A stretch of DNA of 64,000 nt from Chryseobacterium turcicum (GTDB lineage Bacteria; Bacteroidota; Bacteroidia; Flavobacteriales; Weeksellaceae), in NCBI RefSeq assembly GCF_021010565.1, contig NZ_JAJNAY010000002.1, positions 372,001 through 436,000 of the forward strand, written 5' to 3'. The notes beneath the pieces were generated by a model. It did not search any database. It was not told where the DNA came from and saw only the letters and a program-made list of their open reading frames with translations. Position 1 is the first letter of the stretch. Each line of letters opens with the position of its first letter. Positions 42,559 through 50,576 of this stretch are shown here, piece after piece. The position numbers and the translations under genes are program-made.

Positions 42559-44070
42559 ATGAACTTAACTCTCGACGAAATACAAAATTTCAAAGGAAAA
42601 TATCCTAAACAAATCTGGTCACTCTTTTTTTCCGAAATGTGGGAACGTTTCTGCTTCTACGGAATGCGCGGAATGCTCGTTTTCTTTATGATTTCTCAAC
42701 TCAATTTCCACGAAAAAGAAGCCAATCTTCAATATGGAGCAACTCAAGCTTTCGTTTATGCGTTTACTTTTATTGGCGGGCTTTTCGCAGATAAAATTTT
42801 AGGTTTCAGAAAATCTCTTTTTTGGGGTGGACTTTTAATGATTATCGGAAGTTTAATTTTAGCAACAGACCCACACCAATTTTTCTTTTTAGGAATTGCT
42901 TTTACAGTCGTAGGAACAGGTTTTTTTAAACCTAATATTTCATCAATGGTGGGCCAGCTTTACAAACCAAACGACTCAAGAGCAGATGCTGGATTCTCTC
43001 TTTTTTATGCAGGAATTAATCTTGGAGCACTTCTCGGAGGTTATTTATGCATCGCAATAGGAAAGGGAGAATTGCTGTCTCATTTAATCCCAGAAGGTTT
43101 ACATTGGAATGTTGCTTTCGGATTAGCAGCCATTGTAATGGTTATCAGCTTGATTAATTTTGTTTTCACGCAAAGAAGTTTGGGGACAATTGGTCTTCAA
43201 CCAGGGCATCCGGAAAATGAAATAAAATCTGCACCCATACCAAAATGGAAAGAATATGGAGTATATGTTTTATCATTAATATTCATTCCTATTATCATGA
43301 CAATGGTTTCTGTTCCTGAATATACCGATTATTTCATGTGGACTGTTGGACCTTTAACTTTGATTTATTTATTCTTTGAAATGTCTAAAGTTACTACCGC
43401 AGAAAGAAAAAAACTTTGGGCAGCTTTGGTATTTATCTTATTCTCAATCTTATTTTGGGGAATTTATGAGCAAAGTGGAGGTTCATTAAGTATTTTTGCT
43501 GCGAAAAATTTAAATAAAGACCTTTTAGGATTAGACCCAAATGGGGTCAATAATTCTGGAGGTGCTTTTTTCATTATTTTCTTAGCTCCATTACTCGGTT
43601 TATTATGGATTTGGCTGAGTAAAAAAAGAATTGAGCCCAATACTATTATTAAATTTGGTTTAGGATTTATATTTTTAGGATTAGGATATTACGTTTTATT
43701 TGCCACAAGATTATTTGCCGATTTACAGGGAATCACTTCGTTAAATTTCTTTACAATAGCATTGCTAGTTATCACTTTGGGAGAATTATGCCTCTCTCCT
43801 ATCGGATTATCGATTATGACTAAACTTTCCACCAAAAACCTTCAGGGAATGATGATGGGAATGTGGTTTCTCGCTTCAGCTTATGGACAATATGTTGCAG
43901 GAATTATTGGAGCTGGTTTAGCCGATGCAAAAGAAGGCTCCACCAATTATGATGCGTTAATTACCTATACAGAAGGTTACAAACAGCTCGGACTTTATGC
44001 AGTAATTGCTGGTGTGGTATTGATTTTGATATCTCCATGGGTGAAAAAACTAATGCAGGATGTTCGATAA
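42559..44070 (+). CDS. POT family proton-dependent peptide transporter (3)
   Basis: 503 residues. LFFSEMWERFCFYGMRGMLV carries the ExxERF motif, LFADKILGFRKSLFWGG the PTR2 block, and GTGFFKPNISSMVGQLYKPN the second. It differs more from the other two (for example EYTDYFMWTVGPLTLIYLFF in place of the polar insert). Peptide import is the probable role. Followed by a 57 bp palindrome (44091-44147) before the thioredoxin-like gene. Confidence 0.9.
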   Translation: MNLTLDEIQNFKGKYPKQIWSLFFSEMWERFCFYGMRGMLVFFMISQLNFHEKEANLQYGATQAFVYAFTFIGGLFADKILGFRKSLFWGGLLMIIGSLILATDPHQFFFLGIAFTVVGTGFFKPNISSMVGQLYKPNDSRADAGFSLFYAGINLGALLGGYLCIAIGKGELLSHLIPEGLHWNVAFGLAAIVMVISLINFVFTQRSLGTIGLQPGHPENEIKSAPIPKWKEYGVYVLSLIFIPIIMTMVSVPEYTDYFMWTVGPLTLIYLFFEMSKVTTAERKKLWAALVFILFSILFWGIYEQSGGSLSIFAAKNLNKDLLGLDPNGVNNSGGAFFIIFLAPLLGLLWIWLSKKRIEPNTIIKFGLGFIFLGLGYYVLFATRLFADLQGITSLNFFTIALLVITLGELCLSPIGLSIMTKLSTKNLQGMMMGMWFLASAYGQYVAGIIGAGLADAKEGSTNYDALITYTEGYKQLGLYAVIAGVVLILISPWVKKLMQDVR

Positions 44071-44090
44071 CAATTTAAAAATGTATTGAT

Positions 44091-44147
44091 TATGAAATCG
44101 CTTCACTATTTTAGACATAAGCCTTAACTAAGTGCAGCGATTTCATA
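44091..44147. repeat. Palindromic element A (arm TATGAAATCGC)
   Basis: Arms TATGAAATCGCTTCACT (44091-44107) and AGTGCAGCGATTTCATA (44131-44147) pair at 16 of 17 positions around a 23-base loop. The outer part, TATGAAATCGC ... GCGATTTCATATGAC, recurs at 50490-50546 with a different centre. Confidence 0.7.
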
Positions 44148-44171
44148 TGACATAAAAAATAAAAACAACAG

Positions 44172-44705
44172 ATGAAAAAGATATTTGCTTTTCTCTTTAT
44201 TATTCAATCTTTTTTTGCTTTTTCCCAGGTAAAATGGATGACTATTGAAGAAGCTTTGAATGCACAAAAAACTCAACCTAAGAAAATACTCATCGACTTT
44301 TATGCAGATTGGTGTGGGCCATGCAAAATCATGGATAAAAAAACCTATGGAAATTCCATAATTTATGAGTTTTTAAATGAAAATTACTATCCTGTAAAAT
44401 TTGATGCAGAAGACAAAAGAACGATTGAAATTTTTGGAAGAAAATTCTCCAATGAAAATACGTCTCATAAAAGAGGACGGAATTCACTTCATGAGTTTAC
44501 TCAATTTATGAATGTAAATGCAGTTCCGAGTACTGTTTTTCTTGATGAAAAAGGAAGTCCTATTACCATTTTACAGGGCGAATTATCTGCTAAAGAACTA
44601 GAACCGTATCTCGGCTTTATTTCAACCGATTTATTCAAGAAAATCAAAAGTCGTGAAGATTGGGAATCTTATCAAAAGAAATTTAAATCTAAAATACAAG
44701 AGTAA
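44172..44705 (+). CDS. Periplasmic thioredoxin-like protein
   Basis: 177 residues. Sec signal peptide (cut after FAFSQ). Thioredoxin fold with active site FYADWCGPCKIMDKK (CxxC), cis-Pro in NVNAVPSTVFLDEKG. A segment KRGRNSLHEFTQFMN is inserted between. Works as a thiol-disulfide reductase or chaperone in the periplasm. Upstream partner for electron supply is not seen nearby. Confidence 0.88.
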   Translation: MKKIFAFLFIIQSFFAFSQVKWMTIEEALNAQKTQPKKILIDFYADWCGPCKIMDKKTYGNSIIYEFLNENYYPVKFDAEDKRTIEIFGRKFSNENTSHKRGRNSLHEFTQFMNVNAVPSTVFLDEKGSPITILQGELSAKELEPYLGFISTDLFKKIKSREDWESYQKKFKSKIQE

Positions 44706-44713
44706 ATGTTTTA

Positions 44714-44762
44714 TTGCCACGAATAAAATTTTAAATAAAATCAGTCGTGCCATTCGTGGCAA
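44714..44762. repeat. Short inverted repeat TTGCCACGAAT
   Basis: TTGCCACGAAT (44714-44724) and ATTCGTGGCAA (44752-44762), perfect 11 bp arms. A related piece (TTCACGAAATTCGTGCC) lies at 44864-44880, beside the recG start. Confidence 0.6.
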
Positions 44763-44825
44763 AATAATAATTAATAAAAACCTGCTCAATCAGCATAACC
44801 TGTGAGAGTAAATAAAACAGAACCT

Positions 44826-44852
44826 AAGCTTTCAAACCTGAAAGCTTTTTTT
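44826..44852 (+). terminator. Terminator upstream of recG
   Basis: AAGCTTTC aaacct GAAAGCTT then TTTTT, 41 bases before the likely recG start; it probably ends the thioredoxin-like transcript. Confidence 0.75.
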
Positions 44853-44892
44853 ATTGCTGAAATTTCACGAAATTCGTGCCTCAAAATATTTT

Positions 44893-46977
44893 TTGACTTT
44901 AGAAACATCCATAGAATTTGTAAAAGGAATCGGTCCTGAACGAGCCAAACTCATTAAAAATGTGTTGGGAATTTCTACAGTGGATGACCTTCTTAACTTC
45001 TACCCGATTCGGTATTTAGATAAAAACAAAATTTACAAAGTCTCACAACTTCAGGAAAGTAATATTGAAATTCAGCTGAAAGGAAAAATTTCAAACGTAC
45101 AGGAAATTCTTACCGGAAAAGTGAAAAGATTGACGGCAAAATTTAATGATGATACCGGAAGTATGGATTTGGTGTGGTTTCAGTATTCAAAATGGCTGAA
45201 AGAACAGATTCCTGTAAATCGTGAGGTTTTTATTTTCGGAAAAATCAATGCGTTTAACAATCAATTTTCAATGCCACATCCGGAAATTGAAGTTGACGAA
45301 AACAAAGAAAAAAGCGAGCGTTTAAAACCGATTTACCCAAGTTCTGAAAAACTGACAAAAAGAGGGTTAACCCAAAAGTTTTTTCAGGCTATTCTTAGAA
45401 ATATATGTCTCGAAATCCCTAGTCTCATTCAGGAAAACCTTCCGGAATCTATCATGAGTTCGATGAAGTTTATTTCAAGACAAAAAACATTTCTGAATAT
45501 TCATTTTCCAAAGAATTTAGATTATTTTGAAATTGCCAATCAACGGTTAAAGTTTGAAGAATCCTTCTTTTTTCAATTAGGATATGCCTTAAAAAAGCTT
45601 CATCATAAAACACAATCTACAGGAAATCCGTTTCCGATTGTAGGTGATCATTTTACCGGATTTTACGAAAAACATCTTCCTTTTGAACTCACCGGCGCTC
45701 AAAAAAGGGTGTTGAAGGAAATAAGAATTGATATGAAAAGGCCCATTCAAATGAACAGGCTTTTGCAGGGAGATGTTGGTTCGGGAAAAACAATGGTGGC
45801 TCTATTAACGATGTTGATTGCTCTAGATAACGGTTTTCAGAGTTGTTTAATGGCACCTACAGAAATTCTTGCGCAACAACATTACAACGGAATCAAAGAT
45901 TTATTAAAAGACACCGAGATTAAAGTCAGCCTTTTAACCGGTTCAGTAAAAGCTGCCGCCAGAAAAATCATTCACGAAGAACTCGAAAACGGCCAACTTT
46001 CAATTCTAATTGGAACTCATGCTGTTTTGGAAGACAAGGTTAAATTTAAAAATCTTGGATTGGCGATTATCGATGAGCAACATCGATTTGGTGTCGCACA
46101 ACGAGCAAAACTTTGGGCTAAAAATAAAATCCCACCTCATATTTTGGTGATGACGGCAACGCCAATTCCAAGAACTTTGGCGATGAGTTTTTATTCTGAC
46201 CTAGATGTTTCGGTGATTGACGAGTTGCCCATTGGAAGAAAAGCGATTATTACAGCGCACAGAAGAGAAAAAGACCGCACTTATGTTTACCATTTCTGTC
46301 ATGAAGAAATCCGTAAAGGGCGACAAATCTATTTCGTTTATCCTTTGATTGAAGAATCTGAAACCTTAGATTATAAAAATCTGCAGGAAGGTTTGGAGCA
46401 CATTATGGATAATTTTTCAAACTATAATGTAACGATGCTTCACGGGAAAATGAAACCCGATGAGAAAGATGCCGCCATGAATTATTTTGCATCAGGAAAA
46501 TCACAAATTATGGTTGCAACAACCGTTATTGAAGTAGGTGTAAATGTTCCGAATGCTTCGGTTATGGTGATTGAAAGTGCCGAAAGATTTGGTCTCTCAC
46601 AGCTTCATCAGCTTCGTGGCCGTGTCGGAAGAGGTGCCGAACAGAGCTATTGCATTCTGATGACCTCTGATAAACTTTCCAGCGATAGCAGAACCCGTAT
46701 CAAAACGATGGTGGAGACCAACGATGGTTTTAAGATTTCTGAAGTTGATATGCAATTGCGTGGTCCGGGAGATATTTTAGGAACACAGCAAAGTGGTGTC
46801 GTTGATTTTAAAAGACTCGATTTGGTGAATGACTCCCAAATCATTAAAACCACAAAAAAAATGGTCGACAAAATCCTAGAAACCGACCCGCATTTATCCA
46901 GAACTGACCATCAGATTATTAAAAATTATTACATCCAAAATTATAAAGGGAAGAATAAGTGGAGTAAGATTTCTTAA
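44893..46977 (+). CDS. recG: ATP-dependent DNA helicase RecG
   Basis: 694 residues from TTG at 44893 (MTLETSIEFVKGIGPERAKL, a normal RecG opening). An upstream TTG at 44854 would add 13 residues read from a repeat-like sequence and is rejected. Wedge OB-fold domain first, then helicase motifs: LQGDVGSGKTMVALL (Walker A), MAPTEILAQQHYNG, LAIIDEQHRFGVAQR (DEQH), LVMTATPIPRTLAMSFYSDL, and QLRGRVGRGAEQSYCIL (motif VI). It reverses stalled forks and drives branch migration. Confidence 0.95.
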   Translation: MTLETSIEFVKGIGPERAKLIKNVLGISTVDDLLNFYPIRYLDKNKIYKVSQLQESNIEIQLKGKISNVQEILTGKVKRLTAKFNDDTGSMDLVWFQYSKWLKEQIPVNREVFIFGKINAFNNQFSMPHPEIEVDENKEKSERLKPIYPSSEKLTKRGLTQKFFQAILRNICLEIPSLIQENLPESIMSSMKFISRQKTFLNIHFPKNLDYFEIANQRLKFEESFFFQLGYALKKLHHKTQSTGNPFPIVGDHFTGFYEKHLPFELTGAQKRVLKEIRIDMKRPIQMNRLLQGDVGSGKTMVALLTMLIALDNGFQSCLMAPTEILAQQHYNGIKDLLKDTEIKVSLLTGSVKAAARKIIHEELENGQLSILIGTHAVLEDKVKFKNLGLAIIDEQHRFGVAQRAKLWAKNKIPPHILVMTATPIPRTLAMSFYSDLDVSVIDELPIGRKAIITAHRREKDRTYVYHFCHEEIRKGRQIYFVYPLIEESETLDYKNLQEGLEHIMDNFSNYNVTMLHGKMKPDEKDAAMNYFASGKSQIMVATTVIEVGVNVPNASVMVIESAERFGLSQLHQLRGRVGRGAEQSYCILMTSDKLSSDSRTRIKTMVETNDGFKISEVDMQLRGPGDILGTQQSGVVDFKRLDLVNDSQIIKTTKKMVDKILETDPHLSRTDHQIIKNYYIQNYKGKNKWSKIS

Positions 46978-47011
46978 AGTTGAGCTGCAACCAATTGAAT
47001 AAATAGAAAAA

Positions 47012-47509
47012 TTACAAATTTGTTTCCATCAAATAATCATCCATCACATACCCATTTCCAATATCAAAAACGCCATCATCATAGACTTTATAGCCTTGAG
47101 ATTCGTAAAAACTTTTTGCAGCATTATATTTATTGACATTTAAAATAATTCTGTCGTCACCACTTTCTTTTACTTTTTCATTTAAAAATTCGAGCGTTTT
47201 TTTGCCCAAACCTTTTCCTTTACTTTCCGGAACAAGATAAATTCGGTGAAGTTTGGTAGTGCTATCTTCGTAATGATTTTCAAAACCAATAAACCCGTCA
47301 TAATCATTAGAAGTTTCGTCAAAAACTAAATAATAATGATAATTAGAATTGTCTAAATGCGCTGAAATTTCTGCTTCTGAATACATTGTTTCAAGCATAT
47401 ATCCCATCTGCTCTTGAGAAAGAATTTCTGCATAGGCATTTTCCCAAGACCTCTTGGCTAAATCCTGAATTAAAGGGATGTTTTCTTTTGTTGCTTTGAT
47501 TAGTTTCAT
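47012..47509 (-). CDS. GNAT family N-acetyltransferase
   Basis: 165 residues from ATG at 47509 (MKLIKATKENIPLIQDLAKR). The acetyl-CoA loop is in LVPESKGKGLGKKTLEFLNE (Q/RxxGxG/A type), followed by the helix and IILNVNKYNAAKSFYESQGY of the GNAT fold. Substrate unknown. Convergent with recG. An upstream TTG would add eight residues and is less likely. Confidence 0.85.
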   Translation of the reverse strand: MKLIKATKENIPLIQDLAKRSWENAYAEILSQEQMGYMLETMYSEAEISAHLDNSNYHYYLVFDETSNDYDGFIGFENHYEDSTTKLHRIYLVPESKGKGLGKKTLEFLNEKVKESGDDRIILNVNKYNAAKSFYESQGYKVYDDGVFDIGNGYVMDDYLMETNL

Positions 47510-47535
47510 GCTTGATAAATTATAAAAAATCATTT

Positions 47536-47674
47536 AACACATTAGAACACTTAAGTTTTTTAGTTTAATTACTTTGAAAACATTAAGAACACATAAGACG
47601 AAAATCAAAGATTTTCAAAGACTAATGTGTTCTTTTCAACATTCGAATCACTCACTTAAAGGAACTAATGTGTT
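47536..47674. repeat. Nested palindromic element
   Basis: Ends AACACATTAG (47536-47545) and CTAATGTGTT (47665-47674) are inverted repeats, as are the inner GAACACA (47587-47593) / TGTGTTC (47626-47632) and the central GAAAATC / GATTTTC. No open frame. A MITE-like or REP-like intergenic element of about 139 bp. Confidence 0.55.
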
Positions 47675-47705
47675 TTAAAAAATTATAGTTAAGTAGTAAG
47701 ATTAA

Positions 47706-47737
47706 AAAAGTGAAAAGCACTACACTTTTCACTTTCA
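47706..47737 (-). terminator. Terminator of dapA
   Basis: Stem AAAGTGAAAAG / CTTTTCACTTT with an A-run on the plus strand, giving a T-run on the minus strand, about 70 bases beyond the dapA stop. Confidence 0.7.
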
Positions 47738-47803
47738 ATTTATTCTTTAAATAAATATAAATTTCACTACTGACTTGCATAGCAAAATTCACCATTCACT
47801 TTT

Positions 47804-48676
47804 TTAAATGTTTTTCATTTCAGTCTTAATCTTTCCATGAAGTCCTTCAGAAGCAGGAACTAGAGGAAGTCTTAAGTAATTTTTAATCAATCCCATCTCG
47901 GCAAGAATCACTTTAACTCCGCAAGGATTTCCTTCAGCAAAAATTAATCTTGTGATTTCTACCAATTTGTTGTGAATCTCATAAGCTTCATCCACTTTTT
48001 TATCAAAAGCCAACTGAACCATTGTAGAAAATTCTTTTGGATATGCCTGTCCGATTACAGAAATCACTCCTGCTCCACCTGCTAAAGTTACCGGAAGTGT
48101 ATATTCATCATCACCAGAAACCAAATTGAAGCCTTCAGGTTTTTTTCTTAAAATATCAAAATACTGAAGAATATTTGGTGCAGCTTCTTTAATCAAGAAT
48201 AAATTCGGAAACTCATTTGCTAAACGCAAAGTAGTTTCAGCTTCTAAATTTTGTCCGGTTCTTGAAGGAACGTTATAAATGATAATATTTTTCCCTGTAG
48301 AAGCCAAAACTTTATAATGTTGATAAAGCCCTTCTTGATTTGGCTTGTTATAATAAGGAGACACCGATAAAACTGCCGTGAAATCTGACAAATCAGTTTC
48401 TTCAATTTGCTGTTTGACTTCCAGAGTATTGTTTCCGCCAATTCCTAAAACCAAAGGAAGACGTTTATTATTAACCTTAATGATGTGCTCAACTACCTGT
48501 TTCTTCTCATCTGAAGAAAGTGTAGCAGCTTCTGCTGTAGTTCCCAATACTACCAAATAGTTGGTTCCGTTTTCGATGTTATATTCAACAAGTTTTGTTA
48601 AACTTTCGAAATCTACGGATAAATCTTCATTAAAGGGTGTTACCAAAGCAACACCTACTCCTTTTAAAATGCTCAT
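47804..48676 (-). CDS. dapA: 4-hydroxy-tetrahydrodipicolinate synthase
   Basis: 290 residues, normal for DapA. It condenses pyruvate and aspartate semialdehyde, the first step to lysine and diaminopimelate. Motifs: LVVLGTTAEAATLSSDEKKQ, SPYYNKPNQEGLYQHYK (catalytic Tyr), IIYNVPSRTGQNL, and LFLIKEAAPN with the Schiff-base lysine. On the minus strand TAAATTTG at 48696-48703 is a good -7 box. Convergent gene environment; an independent transcript. Confidence 0.96.
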   Translation of the reverse strand: MSILKGVGVALVTPFNEDLSVDFESLTKLVEYNIENGTNYLVVLGTTAEAATLSSDEKKQVVEHIIKVNNKRLPLVLGIGGNNTLEVKQQIEETDLSDFTAVLSVSPYYNKPNQEGLYQHYKVLASTGKNIIIYNVPSRTGQNLEAETTLRLANEFPNLFLIKEAAPNILQYFDILRKKPEGFNLVSGDDEYTLPVTLAGGAGVISVIGQAYPKEFSTMVQLAFDKKVDEAYEIHNKLVEITRLIFAEGNPCGVKVILAEMGLIKNYLRLPLVPASEGLHGKIKTEMKNI

Positions 48677-48695
48677 CTGTTCGAATTATTTTCTC

Positions 48696-48703
48696 CAAAT
48701 TTA
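48696..48703 (-). promoter_or_regulatory. -7 box for dapA
   Basis: TAAATTTG on the minus strand, 20 bases before the start, with a TTG 21 bases further upstream. Confidence 0.5.
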
Positions 48704-48757
48704 ATCAATTCATACAAGAATTTACAATATTTAATCTTATTTTATTATACATATAAT

Positions 48758-48765
48758 TATATTTG
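48758..48765 (+). promoter_or_regulatory. -7 box for the nucleotidase gene pair
   Basis: TATATTTG, exact match to TAnnTTTG, 18 bases before the ATG at 48784. Confidence 0.5.
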
Positions 48766-48783
48766 CATATACTTAAAGATATT

Positions 48784-49539
48784 ATGCAAAATAAATTCTT
48801 ATTGCTAGGAATTGCCTTGTTATCACTTACAGCCTGTAAAACGACATCGTTACAGGTTGCCAATGTGCAGACACAAAAGAATATTTCTATTAATAAAGAG
48901 CTGAAGGACGATGAAGATTTTGCGAAATTTATCGAGCCTTACACTCTGAAACTCAACAAAGAGATGAATCAAAAAATCTCTTACACCAATGTAGACCTTA
49001 CAAAAGAAGGCGACAATAGCAATCTGGGAAACCTTTTGGCTGATTATACTTTTGACGGAGCAGATGTTTGGGTAAAAGCAAATCTCAATAAAAATGTAGA
49101 TGCTGCGTTAATCAATATTGGCGGAATCCGTACCACAATTGGAAAAGGAGATATTCTTCTGAAAAATGTTTTTGAAGTAATGCCTTTTGAAAATGAAGTA
49201 ATCATTGTAAAAATGAAAGGTTCAGATGTACAGGGATTGTTTGATTACTATGCAAAAACTCAGGTAAACAATCCGGTTTCTCATTTGTATATCGAAACAA
49301 ATAACGGACAATTAACCAAAAAATTGATTAACGGAAAAGCTGTAAATCCGGCTCAGGATTATTATATTGCTACTTCTGATTATCTTGCTTTGGGTGGTGA
49401 TAATATGAAATTTTTCAGCAAAGGAGAATCGATTCCCACAGGAATTAAATTAAGAGACTTGTTTGTTGATTATTTTAAGAAAAATGCTGAAATCAATCCG
49501 AAAGAAGATATTCGCTTAAATTTTATTGGGAAGAAATAA
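48784..49539 (+). CDS. 5'-nucleotidase C-terminal domain lipoprotein
   Basis: 251 residues from ATG at 48784. Lipoprotein signal ending SLTAC with Cys18-19. The body is the C-terminal substrate-binding domain of UshA-type 5'-nucleotidases: SNLGNLLADYTF, DAALINIGGIRTTIGKGDIL, VFEVMPFENEVIIVKMKGSD and DYYIATSDYLALGGDNM. The metallophosphatase half is encoded by the next gene, which overlaps by one base. In most bacteria both are one polypeptide with the order reversed. Confidence 0.88.
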   Translation: MQNKFLLLGIALLSLTACKTTSLQVANVQTQKNISINKELKDDEDFAKFIEPYTLKLNKEMNQKISYTNVDLTKEGDNSNLGNLLADYTFDGADVWVKANLNKNVDAALINIGGIRTTIGKGDILLKNVFEVMPFENEVIIVKMKGSDVQGLFDYYAKTQVNNPVSHLYIETNNGQLTKKLINGKAVNPAQDYYIATSDYLALGGDNMKFFSKGESIPTGIKLRDLFVDYFKKNAEINPKEDIRLNFIGKK

Positions 49540-50489
49540 TGAATAGAAAGAGTTTTTTAAAAACGATAGGTGGCGGAACTTTAGCAATGTCTTTAGCTCC
49601 CAATTTGATGATGGCGGAAGAATTGAGTTTAAATTCATTTAAATCTGCCCATAAATTAACGATTCTTCACACCAACGACCAACACAGCAGAATAGAACCT
49701 TTTGACGAAAGCTATACCAAAAATCCTAATCAGGGAGGTTTTGCAAGAAGAGCAAGTTTAATACAAAAAATAAGAAGTGAGGAAAGCAATCTTTTGTTGC
49801 TTGATTCAGGAGATATTTTTCAGGGAACACCCTATTTCAACTTTTTCGGAGGTGAATTGGAATTTAAACTGATGTCGATGATGAAATATGACGCATCAAC
49901 AATGGGAAATCATGATTTTGACAATGGTCTGGATGGATTTTTAAAAGTTTTGCCTAATGCAGAGTTTCCTTTTATCTGTTCGAATTATGATTTTAAAAAT
50001 ACCATTCTCGACGGAAAAACTTCGCAGTATAAAATATTCAACAAAAACGGCATCAAAGTAGGGATTTTCGGTGTAGGTATTCAGCTTGAAGGTTTAGTAG
50101 GCAAGAAACAATACGGAGAAACGGTATGGTCTGCCCCTATTGATGTGGCTCAACATTATTCTAATTTTCTGAAAAATGAGAAAAAATGTGACCTCGTTAT
50201 TTGCCTTTCTCACATCGGATATGACTACAAAGACGAGCCCGAAAAAATAAGTGATAAAATTTTAGCTTCAAAAACAGAAAATATTGACTTAATTTTGGGA
50301 GGTCACACGCATACTTTTTTACCAGAACCTCAGACTTTTAAAAACAGACAGGGGAAAAACGTTTTGGTAAACCAAGTAGGTTGGGCCGGCCTTCTTTTAG
50401 GCAGAATAGATTTCTTTTTTGATTCAAATAAAAATATAAAACAGATTTCTTGGAACAACCAGGCAATCGACAGCAGTATAATAGTATAA
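49539..50489 (+). CDS. 5'-nucleotidase metallophosphatase domain protein
   Basis: 316 residues. The N-terminus MNRKSFLKTIGGGTLAMSLA resembles a twin-arginine (Tat) signal with Arg-Lys. Metal-binding blocks follow: LHTNDQHSRIEPF, LLDSGDIFQGTPYF, TMGNHDFDNGLDG, VICLSHIGYD, LILGGHTHTFLPEP. These form the calcineurin-like dimetal site of UshA-type nucleotidases and 2',3'-cyclic phosphodiesterases. The start lies in the stop of the preceding gene (TAATG), so the halves are coupled. Likely works outside the cytoplasm, releasing nucleosides from nucleotides. Confidence 0.88.
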   Translation: MNRKSFLKTIGGGTLAMSLAPNLMMAEELSLNSFKSAHKLTILHTNDQHSRIEPFDESYTKNPNQGGFARRASLIQKIRSEESNLLLLDSGDIFQGTPYFNFFGGELEFKLMSMMKYDASTMGNHDFDNGLDGFLKVLPNAEFPFICSNYDFKNTILDGKTSQYKIFNKNGIKVGIFGVGIQLEGLVGKKQYGETVWSAPIDVAQHYSNFLKNEKKCDLVICLSHIGYDYKDEPEKISDKILASKTENIDLILGGHTHTFLPEPQTFKNRQGKNVLVNQVGWAGLLLGRIDFFFDSNKNIKQISWNNQAIDSSIIV

Positions 50490-50546
50490 TATGAAATCGC
50501 CATGATTTGGAGATCCAAATCATAATAAAGATAAGGCGATTGCATA
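50490..50546. repeat. Palindromic element B (arm TATGAAATCGCC)
   Basis: TATGAAATCGCC (50490-50501) and GGCGATTGCATA (50535-50546) pair at 11 of 12 positions. Inside is a second perfect hairpin, ATGATTTGG agat CCAAATCAT. The outer arms and the following TGAC match those of 44091-44147. Confidence 0.7.
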
Positions 50547-50576
50547 TGACCTTTAAAAAATGTTAGATATCTACAT

